Notes: generated from the sequence alone by a model not told the origin. Positions 9,156 to 20,780 are shown, counted from the stretch's first letter. The stretch: 64,000 bases of DNA from DASWJZ01 sp963761005 (GCA_963761005.1 CAVXFK010000001.1:1-64000); one strand, 5' to 3'. Numbers and translations are program-made.

Positions 9156-10127
9156 TCACCAACGAACGAGCGCCGAGCCCCAGGTGAAACCCCCGCCCAT
9201 CGCCTCCAGCATGACGAGGTTGCCGCGCTTGATGCGGCCGTCGGCGACCGCGACATGAAGGGCCAGCGGAATTGACGCCGCCGACGTGTTGCCGTGCAGC
9301 GCGACCGTCGAGACGACCTTCTCCGCCGGAATGCCGAGCTTCTTCGCGCTTGCGTCGATGATGCGCTGGTTGGCCTGATGCGGGACGAACCAGTCGATGT
9401 CGTCGGCCGTCGTGCCGGTCGCGGTGAAGGCGGCGTTGATGACGTCGGAGATCATGCCGACGGCATGCTTGAAGACCTCGCGCCCCTCCATGCGGACATG
9501 ACCGACGGTGCCGGTCGCCGAGGGCCCGCCATCGACATAGAGCTTCGTCTTGTGGCTCCCGTCCGAGCGAAGATGCGAGGTGAGAACCCCGCGGTCGGAG
9601 AGCGCACCTGTCCCCTCCTCCGCTTCGAGCACGATTGCGCCGGCGCCGTCGCCGAAGAGCACGCAGGTCGAGCGGTCGCTCCAGTCGAGAATACGCGAGA
9701 AGGTCTCTGCGCCGATGACGAGCGCGCGCTTGCCATGCCCGGACTTCAGCATCGCGTCCGCGGTCGTGAGCGCGTAGACGAAGCCGGTGCAGACCGCCTG
9801 CAGATCGAAAGCGGCACCTTCCCGCATGCCGAGATTGTCCTGCACCGTGACTGCGCTCGCCGGAAAGGTGTTGTCGGGCGTCGACGTCGCAAGCACCACG
9901 AGGTCGATGTCGGATGCCACGACGCCGGCATTCTCGAGTGCCCCGCGCGCCGCGACAGTCGCGAGATCGGACGTGACCTCCCCCTCCGCCGCGATGTGGC
10001 GCTCACGGATTCCCGTCCGCTGCACGATCCAGTCGTCGGACGTGTCGACCATCGCTTCGAGGTCGGCATTGGTCAGGACTTTGGCTGGCAGGTAGCTCCC
10101 GATCCCGCGGATAACCGAACGGATCAT
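9156..10127 (-). CDS. fabH: 3-oxoacyl-ACP synthase III
   Basis: Condenses acetyl-CoA with malonyl-ACP to start type II fatty acid synthesis. 323 residues, the usual length. The catalytic triad is visible: Cys in LQAVCTGFVYAL, His in VPHQANQRI and Asn in LHGNTSAASIP. The C-terminus MLEAMGGGFTWGSALVRW is canonical. The start overlaps the plsX stop by 4 bp (ATGA), so phospholipid and fatty acid initiation are co-translated. Confidence 0.97.
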   Translation of the reverse strand: MIRSVIRGIGSYLPAKVLTNADLEAMVDTSDDWIVQRTGIRERHIAAEGEVTSDLATVAARGALENAGVVASDIDLVVLATSTPDNTFPASAVTVQDNLGMREGAAFDLQAVCTGFVYALTTADAMLKSGHGKRALVIGAETFSRILDWSDRSTCVLFGDGAGAIVLEAEEGTGALSDRGVLTSHLRSDGSHKTKLYVDGGPSATGTVGHVRMEGREVFKHAVGMISDVINAAFTATGTTADDIDWFVPHQANQRIIDASAKKLGIPAEKVVSTVALHGNTSAASIPLALHVAVADGRIKRGNLVMLEAMGGGFTWGSALVRW

Positions 10128-11182
10128 GCGGAAGCTGCCGCCATCTGCTCCGGTGCGGCCGCGTCCGCGCTAACGGCACGATCCTCGGCGATCATGTGCA
10201 CGAGATCGTTCCGCGCCATTTCGCGCGCAAGATCGATGGCGCTCGCAAATCCCTCAGCGTCGGTTCCGCCATGCGACTTGATGACCACGCCGTTGAGCCC
10301 GAGGAAGACGCCGCCGTTCACCTTGCTTGGGTCCATCTTCTCCCGAAGCATTCGGAAGGCGGAACGCGCGAAGAGGTAGCCGAGCCGGGCCGCCCAAGTC
10401 CGCGCCATCGCTGCGCGAAGATATTCCGCGAGCTGCCGCGCCGTTCCCTCTGCCGTCTTCAGCGCAATGTTGCCGGCAAACCCTTCGATCACGGCAACGT
10501 CGACCGTGCCTCGCCCGAGGTCGTCGCCCTCGACGAAGCCGTGATACTCGAACCCCGGATGGTCCATGGCGCGAAGCATGCGGCCGGCCTCACGCACCTC
10601 CTCCATGCCCTTGATCTCCTCGACGCCGACGTTGAGGAGTCCGACGGTCGGCCGGTCGAGACCGAAGACCGAACGCGCCATCGCCGCCCCCATCACCGCG
10701 AAGTCGACCAGCATGTCGGCGTCGGCGCCGATCGTCGCGCCGACGTCGAGCACGATGCTCTCGCCGCGGATCGTCGGCCAGATCGCCGCGATGGCCGGCC
10801 GCTCGATCCCGGGAAGCGGTTTTAGGCAGAACTTCGCCATCGCCATCAGTGCGCCGGTGTTGCCGGCGGAGACCGCAGCCCCGGCCTCATGGTCGCGCAC
10901 CGCCTGGATCGTCCGCCACATCGAAGATTTCCACCGGCCTTTCCGGAGCGCCTGGCTCGGCTTGTCGTCCATCTGCACGGCGACGCTTGCGTGGCGAAGC
11001 TCCGACTTCTCCTTGACGCGCGGATTAGCGTCGAGCGCTGGGCGCACCACAGCCTCGTCGCCAAAGATCAGGAAACGGAGGTCGGGCCGGCGATCGATCG
11101 CGATGGCAGCGCCCCCGATCACCGCGTCCGGGGCGGCATCGCCCCCCATGGCGTCGAGGGAGATCGTTATCGTCTGGGACAT
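10124..11182 (-). CDS. plsX: Phosphate acyltransferase PlsX
   Basis: Makes acyl-phosphate from acyl-ACP, the donor used by PlsY (present at 36.7 kb). 352 residues from the second ATG at 11182. The N-terminus ISLDAMGGDAAPDAVIGGA, the SAGNTGALMA motif and a C-terminal helical part ending MAAASA match the family. It lies upstream of fabH with a 4-bp overlap; the 75-bp gap to the DUF177 gene could hold a promoter or simply be a spacer. Confidence 0.97.
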   Translation of the reverse strand: MSQTITISLDAMGGDAAPDAVIGGAAIAIDRRPDLRFLIFGDEAVVRPALDANPRVKEKSELRHASVAVQMDDKPSQALRKGRWKSSMWRTIQAVRDHEAGAAVSAGNTGALMAMAKFCLKPLPGIERPAIAAIWPTIRGESIVLDVGATIGADADMLVDFAVMGAAMARSVFGLDRPTVGLLNVGVEEIKGMEEVREAGRMLRAMDHPGFEYHGFVEGDDLGRGTVDVAVIEGFAGNIALKTAEGTARQLAEYLRAAMARTWAARLGYLFARSAFRMLREKMDPSKVNGGVFLGLNGVVIKSHGGTDAEGFASAIDLAREMARNDLVHMIAEDRAVSADAAAPEQMAAASA

Positions 11183-11257
11183 CAAGCCGTCGCTCTACGC
11201 GGGAGGCCGGAACATAGCTCTTGCACCCTGCATGGCAAGCATAGAACCGCCCGCTTT

Positions 11258-11788
11258 CTATTCCTGGTCGCGCTTCAAGCGCTTCAGCGCCGCGAACGGC
11301 GAGTCCTCGGCCTGCGGATCATCCTCGATATGGCCGGGAAACTCGACGCCTGGCGCGCGCGGATAGGGATCAAGCCCGAGCGCCAGGTGCTCCACCACGA
11401 TTGCGCCAAGATCAATCTGCCCGTTCTGGTAGACATCGCGTTCGTCGGCGGTCTGTTCGTCACCGGCCTCCATCCGCCTGCTACGGTCGCTGACCGATTC
11501 GGCAGCCGCAAGCGCCACATCGATTTCTTCGCCGACTTCCAGCGTGACCAACTCAAGCGTCACAACGTCGGTCTGCACCACGATGGCCGCAAGCGTCCCG
11601 CGCACGCCGACGGCGTCCGCCCCAAGCGGACGCACATCGAGGTCCGCTGAGAGCGCTTCCACCGCGACGATGTCGAGTGCCTCAGCGACCGCGCGCCGCT
11701 CATTCTCGCCGGCCTCGACGTGGAAATGCTTGCCGCCCGACGGCAGGCGCTCAACGCGCACGACATGCGAGAAGGAAGCGGCGCTCAC
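11258..11788 (-). CDS. DUF177/YceD-family protein
   Basis: 176-residue protein of the YceD family, linked in other bacteria to 23S rRNA accumulation and usually found beside rpmF-plsX. It has the conserved mixed alpha/beta core (VEALSADLDVRPLGAD; VTLELVTLEVGEEIDV) and the family's C-terminal motif (DLGAIVVEHLALGLDPYPR followed by PG). Starts 4 bp inside the end of the upstream chaperone gene. No rpmF is present next to it here. Confidence 0.88.
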   Translation of the reverse strand: MSAASFSHVVRVERLPSGGKHFHVEAGENERRAVAEALDIVAVEALSADLDVRPLGADAVGVRGTLAAIVVQTDVVTLELVTLEVGEEIDVALAAAESVSDRSRRMEAGDEQTADERDVYQNGQIDLGAIVVEHLALGLDPYPRAPGVEFPGHIEDDPQAEDSPFAALKRLKRDQE

Positions 11789-12327
11789 GTTTCGCGCTCC
11801 TCCAACTCCACCGCCGGAAACGGCAGCTCGCCGCGCCTCAGCAGATCAAGCTCCACCACCTCGATCGCCGCGACGGCGTCGCGCAGATATCGCGCCAGCG
11901 CGAGAACATGATGCTCCTCGCCGCCTTCGGGAAAGACGTTGCGCGCGATTGCAGCGCCGACGGCCTCCTCACCCTCGCCAAACGCCTGTCTGTAGGCGGC
12001 CATCCTGCCCGCGAACGACCCGTAGAGCGTCTTCATCCGCTTCGGCACGCGCGTGTCGCTGACGCCGACCTCGCGCAGCGCACCGTCCATGTCGTCGACC
12101 AGGCTTTCGGCTACGCGCTGCGCAAGCTCAGGGTCGTCGCCCGGCTCGTGCATCAGCCGGTGGAGGACCGGGAAGAGATGCAGCGACACCATCTCGAAGC
12201 GCCCCTGCAACGTGTCGGGGATTCCGCACCTCAGGTAGAAGTATGGGCGCCGCGCGGCGGCGAGCGCAGCGTAATAGACGCGCTCCGCCTCTTCCCGCTC
12301 CCTGCGCCGTGCCCTTGAAAAGAGCAT
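11785..12327 (-). CDS. Ubiquinol-cytochrome c chaperone (CBP3 family)
   Basis: Assembly factor for the cytochrome bc1 complex. 180 residues from the ATG at 12327 (MLFSRARRREREEAERVYY); the longer ORF start at 12381 would overlap the divergent bamE promoter. The family core YYAALAAARRPYFYLRCGIP and the phrase GRFEMVSLHLFPVLHRL are clear. Presence implies an aerobic respiratory chain with bc1. Overlaps the DUF177 gene by 4 bp; in Rhizobiales it is typically divergent from bamE, as here. Confidence 0.9.
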   Translation of the reverse strand: MLFSRARRREREEAERVYYAALAAARRPYFYLRCGIPDTLQGRFEMVSLHLFPVLHRLMHEPGDDPELAQRVAESLVDDMDGALREVGVSDTRVPKRMKTLYGSFAGRMAAYRQAFGEGEEAVGAAIARNVFPEGGEEHHVLALARYLRDAVAAIEVVELDLLRRGELPFPAVELEERET

Positions 12328-12430
12328 CTTCCGTCCCTTCGCCTCATCACCGCCATACACGCGCGCGATGCCGGCCGCCATTGCAAAGGGCCGGCGACGC
12401 GGCTAGCAAGCCGGCACAAGGAAGGAAACG

Positions 12431-12901
12431 ATGCGCGGACGTGTTTTCCAAGGGGCGGCAATCGCGTTGATCGCTGCCGTCGCGCTCGGCGGCTGCGTCG
12501 GGGAGACGCTGACGCGCGGCTACGTCCCGTCGCAGACGTCGCTTGAGCAGGTGCATGTCGGCGCCCCGCGCGAACAGGTGCTCCTCACCCTGGGCACGCC
12601 GACGACGACGGCCGACTTCGGCGGCGAGGTGTTCTACTACATCACGCAGAAGGCCAGCCGGCCGGTCGCCTTCATGAACTCCCACGTCATCGACCAGACC
12701 GTGCTCGCCATCTATTTCGACAAGAGCAGCCAGGTCGAGCGCGTCGCCAATTACGGGCTGAAGGACGGCGTGATCGTCGACCTCGTCACCCGCACCACGC
12801 CGACCGGCGGCAAGGACCTGACGTTCATCTCGCAGCTCTTCTCCGCGACCGGGATCGCGCCAGGCGCCCTCACTCAAAAGGGACAGCAGTCGGGGCAATA
12901 A
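12431..12901 (+). CDS. bamE: Outer membrane assembly lipoprotein BamE (SmpA/OmlA)
   Basis: 156-residue lipoprotein of the BAM complex that inserts beta-barrel proteins. The signal peptide ends in a lipobox (VALGGC), placing the acylated Cys at about residue 22. The SmpA/OmlA fold follows (VHVGAPREQVLLTLGTPT, then FGGEVFYYITQ). The C-terminal region is longer than in E. coli and Gln-rich, as in other alphaproteobacteria. Divergent from the bc1 chaperone gene. Confidence 0.9.
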   Translation: MRGRVFQGAAIALIAAVALGGCVGETLTRGYVPSQTSLEQVHVGAPREQVLLTLGTPTTTADFGGEVFYYITQKASRPVAFMNSHVIDQTVLAIYFDKSSQVERVANYGLKDGVIVDLVTRTTPTGGKDLTFISQLFSATGIAPGALTQKGQQSGQ

Positions 12902-12957
12902 GCGCGCGAGCGTCGATTCGCCCCTTCTCCGCCCGGACGCGGCGGATAGGCCCAGCT

Positions 12958-15081
<2,124 letters not shown>

Positions 15082-15217
15082 TCAGGGTTTCCTCGGGACA
15101 CGAGATCGAGCCGACCGGGCAGGCTGAAAAATCACGCGCACCGCGGGCCAGCGGGGATGGAACAGTGCCGCGGGGTATTGCGGAATCGCCCCCCCTCGTC
15201 AAGGGATGTGGCAGGTT

Positions 15218-16432
15218 TCAGGCAGGCCGTGGGCGTCGGGTCATCCGCCAGAACAAAGCGAGAAGACAGACGACCGCCACCGGCAGCACGACGAGGTTGA
15301 GGGCATCCCAGCCGGCAACCGTGAGCACCGCGCCCGAAGAGAACGAGGCGAAGGCAACGACACCGAAGACGAGGAAGTCGTTCAGCGCCTGCACCTTTTC
15401 CTTCTCCTCCGGCTGATAGGTCTCGGTGACGAGCGCGGTGCCGCCGATGAAGCCGAAGTTCCATCCGACCCCGAGCAGTACCAGAGCAAGCCAGAAATGC
15501 CCGATCGTCGTTCCGGAAAGGGCCACAAGCGCGCAGCCGACGAGAAGCAGGAGCCCGGTCGCCACAACCCGCTCGGCGCCGAATCGCGCGATCAGCGACC
15601 CGGTGATGAAGCTTGGCCCGAACATCGCAAGCACATGCCATTGAATGCCGAGCACCGCCGCGTCGCGATTGTAGTGATGCATGACCATGGCAAGCGGCGC
15701 CGCGGTCATGACGAAGCTCATCACGGCGTAGGCGGAGACCGCGCAGCCGACGGCCACCAGGAACGCCGGCTGCCGAATGATCTCGCCGACCGGCCTGCCG
15801 CTCGCGGCGTGCGCGCGCTGCGGATTGTGCGGAATATCAAGGAAGCTCAAGACCAGGGCCGCGGTTATGGTGAGCCCGGCCGACGCTAGGAACGCCCCGG
15901 CGAAAGGTGCCGATGCGAAGAGGTCGGCGGTGTGGATAACCGTCTGCGGCCCGAGCACGGCGGCAACGACCCCGCCGGCAAGGACGAGCGAGATGGCGCG
16001 CGGCCGGAATGCCACGCTTGCGGTGTCGGCGGCGGCGAAGCGGAACTGCTGCGCAAACGCGTTGGCGAAGCCGACGAGGAACGTGCCGACGCAAAGCAGG
16101 AGAAAGTGCGAAAGCATCATCGAAGTAGCCGATATGAGCGCACCGATAGTCGACAAGGCCATTCCGGCGATGAAACCGGGGCGCCGCCCGATCTTCCGCA
16201 TCAAGAGCGCGGCCGGCACGGTGCCGCACGCCGTCCCGACGACAAAGGCCGTCACCGGAACTGTTGCGAAGGACTTATCGTCCCCGAGAAATTGATAGGC
16301 AGCGAGCGAAGCGGTCGCGAAGCTGATCGAGGGGGCCGAGCCAGCGAGCGCACCCGCGGTCGCGAGAACGATGACGTTCCGGCGTGCCTTGTTGTCGTCG
16401 ACGAGCACGGCGGGCGCCGTCAGCTCCGTCAT
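15218..16432 (-). CDS. Major facilitator superfamily transporter
   Basis: 404 residues with about 12 hydrophobic segments and the MFS loop 2-3 motif (LLMRKIGRRPGFIAGM). The substrate cannot be read from sequence; efflux is a common role for this group. Its start overlaps the thiL stop by 4 bp, so it is the last gene of the glyA-to-thiL operon. The 136 bp between it and hppA show no gene. Confidence 0.9.
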   Translation of the reverse strand: MTELTAPAVLVDDNKARRNVIVLATAGALAGSAPSISFATASLAAYQFLGDDKSFATVPVTAFVVGTACGTVPAALLMRKIGRRPGFIAGMALSTIGALISATSMMLSHFLLLCVGTFLVGFANAFAQQFRFAAADTASVAFRPRAISLVLAGGVVAAVLGPQTVIHTADLFASAPFAGAFLASAGLTITAALVLSFLDIPHNPQRAHAASGRPVGEIIRQPAFLVAVGCAVSAYAVMSFVMTAAPLAMVMHHYNRDAAVLGIQWHVLAMFGPSFITGSLIARFGAERVVATGLLLLVGCALVALSGTTIGHFWLALVLLGVGWNFGFIGGTALVTETYQPEEKEKVQALNDFLVFGVVAFASFSSGAVLTVAGWDALNLVVLPVAVVCLLALFWRMTRRPRPA

Positions 16433-17415
16433 GGCGTCTCCTGGTTCTGCCCGTGCACGTAGGCGCGTCTTGATAGACGAAGCGGCGCACCCTTGAACAG
16501 CACCCCGGTCAAGGTTCCCCCTAACGTGAGCGCCCCGATCCGCGCCACCGGCACGCCGGCGGCTTCAGCCGCCGCGCGGAATCCCACGTCGTTAGCCGGC
16601 GAAACGGCAGCGAGAATCTCAAAGTCGTCGCCGGAGCCGAGGAGCCGAGCCAGCGTGGCTTCATCGGCGCGAAGTCCCACCGGAAGCGGAACGCTGCCGG
16701 CATCGATCCGAGCCGAGCAGCCCGAGGCAGCGCAGAGCTTGTCGCAGTCGCCGACAAGCCCATCGGAGACATCCATCGCCGCCGACGCGAACTCCACGAG
16801 CGCCGCGGAAAGCTGAACCCGCGGCTCCGGTACGCGGTAGCGGGAGACCGTCGCGGTGCGGGCCTCCTCGGAGAGCCCGTCCCAGGGACCCGGCTCCCCC
16901 TTCAGGAGCGCGAGCCCGGCCGCGCCGGCGCCAATCCCGCCGGAGACGTAGAGAAGGTCGCCCGGCTTGCCGCCGGAGCGGTGCACCATGCGGCCTTTCG
17001 CGATGCGGCCGAGGGCGGTGACGGAGACGACCGGCCCGTCGCGCACGTCGTTTGTGTCGCCGCCGAGAAGACCGATCGCAAAGCGCTGTTGGTCGCGCGC
17101 CAGCCCCTCGGCAAAGCCGGTGAGCCAATCCTCGCCGATGCCGGGCGGCAGGCCGAGGCTCAGCGTGTAGGCGAGTGGCGTCGCGCCCTTCGCCGCGAGA
17201 TCGGAGATGTTCACGCGAAGCGCCTTCTGCGCGACCGTGTCCGCCGGATCGCCAGGAAGGAAATGAATACCGCAGGCGACCATATCGGTCGTCACGACGA
17301 GATCCTCACCCGCCGCGACCGAGATGAGCCCAGCATCATCGAGGAGACCAAAGGCCCCTTCCCCGGCAAGCGGCCGGAAGAAGCGATCGATGATCGAAAG
17401 CTCGTCGAGCGGCAC
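16429..17415 (-). CDS. thiL: Thiamine-monophosphate kinase
   Basis: Phosphorylates thiamine monophosphate to the cofactor diphosphate. About 328 residues from the GTG at 17415 (VPLDELSIIDRFFRP), chosen because it follows the nusB stop (17426) and fits the family; the ATG at 17469 lies inside nusB. The N-terminal ATP/Mg site (DDAGLISV, TTDMVACGIHF) and LLGGDTN are clear, as is the AMDVSDGLVGDCDKL motif. Operon position after nusB is conserved in alphaproteobacteria. Confidence 0.95.
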   Translation of the reverse strand: MPLDELSIIDRFFRPLAGEGAFGLLDDAGLISVAAGEDLVVTTDMVACGIHFLPGDPADTVAQKALRVNISDLAAKGATPLAYTLSLGLPPGIGEDWLTGFAEGLARDQQRFAIGLLGGDTNDVRDGPVVSVTALGRIAKGRMVHRSGGKPGDLLYVSGGIGAGAAGLALLKGEPGPWDGLSEEARTATVSRYRVPEPRVQLSAALVEFASAAMDVSDGLVGDCDKLCAASGCSARIDAGSVPLPVGLRADEATLARLLGSGDDFEILAAVSPANDVGFRAAAEAAGVPVARIGALTLGGTLTGVLFKGAPLRLSRRAYVHGQNQETP

Positions 17416-17425
17416 GGGCGCGCTC

Positions 17426-17908
17426 TCAGCCGGACGCGGCCTGCGGGAACTCCTCCGGCCGCAGGTCATGCGCGACGCGGTCGAGCACGCCGTTCACCAG
17501 CCCCGGCTCGTCGGCAGAGAAGAAGGCGTGCGCCACGTCGACATATTCGCTGATCACGACGCGGCCGGGCACGTCGCGACGCTCCAGGAGCTCGAACACG
17601 CCGCAGCGCAGGATGGCACGCAGCGTGAGGTCGATTCGCGTGAGCGGCCAGGTCGGCGGCAGCGCGGCGTGGATGATCGGATCGATGCGGCGCTGCGCGG
17701 CGACGACGCCTGAAACAAGCGCGCGGAAGAAAGGTCGATCCGCGGGGCGAAGCTGCACGCCCTCGATCTCCGCGCCGAGCCGGTGCGCCTCGAACTCCGA
17801 GATGACGGTCGGAAGCGGCGCACCGCCGATATCCATCTGATAGAGAGCCTGCACGGCACCAAGCCGCGCGACGCCGCGCTGGTTGGCTGGCCGCGCCGGC
17901 GCGGTCAC
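17426..17908 (-). CDS. nusB: Transcription antitermination factor NusB
   Basis: RNA-binding partner of NusE in rRNA antitermination. 160 residues, all-helical. Family motifs: RGVARLGAVQALYQMDIGG at the N-terminus, then RIDLTLRAILRCGVFEL and VVISEYVDVAHAFFSADEPG. The start overlaps the ribH stop by 4 bp, the usual ribH-nusB coupling. Confidence 0.96.
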   Translation of the reverse strand: MTAPARPANQRGVARLGAVQALYQMDIGGAPLPTVISEFEAHRLGAEIEGVQLRPADRPFFRALVSGVVAAQRRIDPIIHAALPPTWPLTRIDLTLRAILRCGVFELLERRDVPGRVVISEYVDVAHAFFSADEPGLVNGVLDRVAHDLRPEEFPQAASG

Positions 17909-18342
17909 GAGAGCTGCGCCTTGAGCGCGATCATTGCGAGCGCCGCCTCGGCCGCGGCGCCGCCTTTGTTCAACTCACTGACACGCGCACGCGCCCACGC
18001 CTGCTCGTCGTTCTCAACCGTCAGGATGCCGTTCCCGAGCGCAAGCCGGTGCGTGATCGAAAGGTCCATCAGCGCGCGCGCCGACTCGTTCGCCACGATG
18101 TCGAAATGCGCGGTCTCGCCGCGGATCACGCAGCCGAGCGCCACATAGCCGTCGAAGCGCTTGCCGCCGGAAAGCGCCACTGCAAGCGCGGCCGGAATTT
18201 CCAGCGCCCCCGGCACCGTGACCCGCTCGAACGTCGCTCCGGCGCGCTCGATCGCGGCGGTCGCGCCGGCGAGCATCTCGTCGGCGATGTCGTCATAGAA
18301 GCGCGCCTCGATGACGAGCAAATGCGGTGGGCGATCGGCCAT
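17905..18342 (-). CDS. ribH: 6,7-dimethyl-8-ribityllumazine synthase
   Basis: Penultimate step of riboflavin synthesis. 145 residues from the ATG at 18342 (MADRPPHLLVIEARFYDDI); an in-frame ATG at 18372, immediately after the ribE stop, would add ten residues and cannot be excluded. Active-site features: the VPGALEIPAAL loop and GCVIRGETAHFDIVANE with the catalytic His. Lies between ribE and nusB. Confidence 0.95.
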   Translation of the reverse strand: MADRPPHLLVIEARFYDDIADEMLAGATAAIERAGATFERVTVPGALEIPAALAVALSGGKRFDGYVALGCVIRGETAHFDIVANESARALMDLSITHRLALGNGILTVENDEQAWARARVSELNKGGAAAEAALAMIALKAQLS

Positions 18343-18372
18343 CGGCACCAATTTTCGAGTGAAGCCAACCAT

Positions 18373-18975
18373 CTAGACCGGCTCGGCAAGCCGCGCAACG
18401 TAGCGGGCGACCTGGTCGACTTCGAGGTTCACCCGGTCGCCGGCCTTCCGCTCGCCCCATGTGGTGACTTGAAGCGTGTGCGGAATGATCATCACCTCGA
18501 AGCGGCGCCCGTCGACGGAGTTGACCGTGAGCGAGGTGCCGTCGAGCGCGACCGAGCCCTTCTCGGCGATGAAGCGGGAAAGCTCCGCCGGTGCTTCGAA
18601 GGCAAAGATCGCCATGTCGCCGGCGGCGCGACGTTCCGCGACAATCGCGAGTCCGTCGATGTGGCCGCTGACAAGGTGCCCGCCAAGCTCGTCGCCGATC
18701 TTCAACGAGCGCTCGAGGTTGATGCGCGTACCCGCGGTCCACGCGCCAAGCGTCGTGCGCGACAGCGTCTCCGGCGACGCCTCAACGTCGAAATAGCCGC
18801 GGTTGCCGTCGATGCCCCGCTCGACCGCCGTCAGGCAGCAGCCGGAGCATGAGATTGACGCCCCGATGTCGATCGTTGCCGGATCGTAGCCGGTCGCAAT
18901 GCGGAAGCGCGCGCCGACGGGCCGGGGCGTCACGCGAAGAATTTCTCCGACATCCGTCACGATCCCGGTGAACAT
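18373..18975 (-). CDS. ribE: Riboflavin synthase, alpha chain
   Basis: Dismutates two lumazine molecules to riboflavin. 200 residues from the ATG at 18975 (MFTGIVTDVGEI), the universal start of this family; the longer ORF is inside nrdR. The two internally repeated barrels each show the family signatures (SCSGCCLTAVE in repeat 1, ALDGTSLTVNSVD in repeat 2). One base separates it from the nrdR stop. In many relatives ribD lies between nrdR and ribE; it is absent here. Confidence 0.96.
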   Translation of the reverse strand: MFTGIVTDVGEILRVTPRPVGARFRIATGYDPATIDIGASISCSGCCLTAVERGIDGNRGYFDVEASPETLSRTTLGAWTAGTRINLERSLKIGDELGGHLVSGHIDGLAIVAERRAAGDMAIFAFEAPAELSRFIAEKGSVALDGTSLTVNSVDGRRFEVMIIPHTLQVTTWGERKAGDRVNLEVDQVARYVARLAEPV

Positions 18976-18976
18976 C

Positions 18977-19453
18977 TCACCGCTCTTTCCCCGGTTTCCC
19001 GCTGTCCTCGGCAAGCTCGCCAACGAAGGTCTCGAAATCCTTCGCCTCGCCGAAATCGCGATAGACGGAGGCGAAGCGCACATAGGCGACGGTGTCGAGG
19101 TTCCTCAGCCCCTCCATCACGAGGAGCCCGATCTCCTCCGCCGGAATCTCCTGCTCGCCGCGGCTTTCGAGCTGGCGCACGATGCCGGAGACCATGCGCT
19201 CCACGCGCTCCGGATCGACCGGACGCTTCCTGAGCGCCACTTGCACCGAGCGCATGAGCTTGTCGCGATCGAACGGCACCTTGCGGCCGGAGCGCTTCAG
19301 GACCGTCAGCTCGCGCAGCTGCACGCGCTCGAACGTGGTGAAGCGCCCGCCGCATTCGACGCAGACGCGGCGGCGGCGAATGGCGTTGTCGTCCTCTGTC
19401 GGCCGCGAATCCTTCACCTGCGTGTCGGTGGCGCCGCAATAAGGACAGCGCAT
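18977..19453 (-). CDS. nrdR: Transcriptional repressor NrdR
   Basis: Nucleotide-sensing repressor of ribonucleotide reductase genes. 158 residues. An N-terminal zinc ribbon (MRCPYCGATDTQVKDSR, then RRRVCVECGGRFTTFE) is followed by the ATP-cone domain (VLKRSGRKVPFDRDKLM; SVYRDFGEAKDFE). It follows glyA by 6 bp in a conserved order. Confidence 0.97.
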   Translation of the reverse strand: MRCPYCGATDTQVKDSRPTEDDNAIRRRRVCVECGGRFTTFERVQLRELTVLKRSGRKVPFDRDKLMRSVQVALRKRPVDPERVERMVSGIVRQLESRGEQEIPAEEIGLLVMEGLRNLDTVAYVRFASVYRDFGEAKDFETFVGELAEDSGKPGKER

Positions 19454-19459
19454 GCGGCG

Positions 19460-20780
19460 TCAGGCTCCGCTGGTCACGGAATAGATCGGGAAGCGGTCGG
19501 TGAGCGCCCTCACCTTCTCCTTGACCGCCGCCTCGACGAGCGGTGCCTCGCCGTCTTCCGACTGCGCCACTGCGTCGAGCACCTCGGCGATCATCTGACC
19601 GACCTGCCGAAACTCCGCGACGCCAAAGCCGCGCGTCGTGCAGGCCGGCGTGCCGAGCCGGATACCGGAGGTGACGAACGGCTTCTCTGGGTCGAACGGA
19701 ATACCGTTCTTGTTGCAGGTGAGCCCGGCGCGCACCAGCGCCTTCTCCGACACGTTGCCCTTCACCCGCTTCGGGCGGAGATCGACAAGCATCAGGTGGT
19801 TGTCGGTTCCCCCGACACGATGTCGAGGCCGAGACTCTTCAGTTGCTCGGTGAGCGCGCGGGCATTCTCCACAATGTTCTTCGCATAGACCCGGAAGTCG
19901 GGGCGAAGCGCTTCGCCGAACGCGACCGCCTTCGCCGCTATCACGTGCATCAGCGGCCCGCCCTGCAGGCCCGGGAAGACCGCCGAGTTGATCTTCTTCG
20001 CCATCGCCTCGTCGTTGGTCAGGATCAGTCCGCCGCGCGGGCCACGGAGCGACTTGTGCGTGGTCGAAGTGACGACGTGCGCGTGCTCGATCGGCGAAGG
20101 ATGCACGCCTCCGGCGACCAGGCCGGCGAAATGCGCCATGTCGACCATCAGATAAGCGCCGACGGAATCGGCGATCTCGCGGAAGCGGCGGAAATCCCAA
20201 AAGCGCGAATAGGCCGTGCCACCGGCGATGATGAGCTTCGGCTTCGCTTCCTTCGCGATCCGCTCGATCTCGTCGTAGTCGAGCAGCTGATCCTCGCGCC
20301 TGACGCCGTAGGGCGCGACCTTGAACCACTTGCCGCTCATGTTGACCGGCGAGCCGTGGGTCAGGTGTCCGCCGGCCGCGAGGTCGAGCCCCATGAAGGT
20401 ATCGCCCGGCTGAAGCAGCGCCAGGAACACCGCCTGGTTCATCTGGCTGCCGGAGTTCGGCTGCACGTTGGCGAAGTTCGCGCCGAAGAGCTTCTTCGCG
20501 CGCTCGATCGCGAGCGTCTCCGCGACGTCCACGAACTCGCATCCGCCGTAGTAGCGCTTCCCCGGATAGCCCTCGGCGTATTTGTTGGTCATCACCGAGC
20601 CCTGCGCCTCGAGCACGGCGCGCGACACGATGTTCTCCGAGGCAATCAGCTCGATCTCGTGGCTCTGCCGGCCGAGCTCGTTCTTGATCGCCGCTGCGAT
20701 CTCAGGGTCCGATTCGGCGAGCGTCGCTGAGAAGAAGGCGTCGTGCCCGGCGGACTCGCGGGCGGGCTTAGTTGGCGACA
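19460..20780 (-). CDS. glyA: Serine hydroxymethyltransferase, interrupted by one apparent frameshift
   Basis: PLP enzyme that interconverts serine and glycine and supplies one-carbon units. Starts MSPTKPARESAGHDAFF at 20780. The PLP-lysine box (VVTSTTHKSLRGPRGG) and YAEGYPGKRYYGG are present. At about 19808-19812 the coding strand has TCGGGGGAACC, and the frame changes: one more G would give VSGGTDNHLMLVDLR and an unbroken protein of about 440 residues. As this enzyme is nearly indispensable and the break is in a G run, I consider a sequencing or assembly error more likely than loss. First gene of the operon with nrdR, ribE, ribH, nusB, thiL and the MFS gene. Confidence 0.93.
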
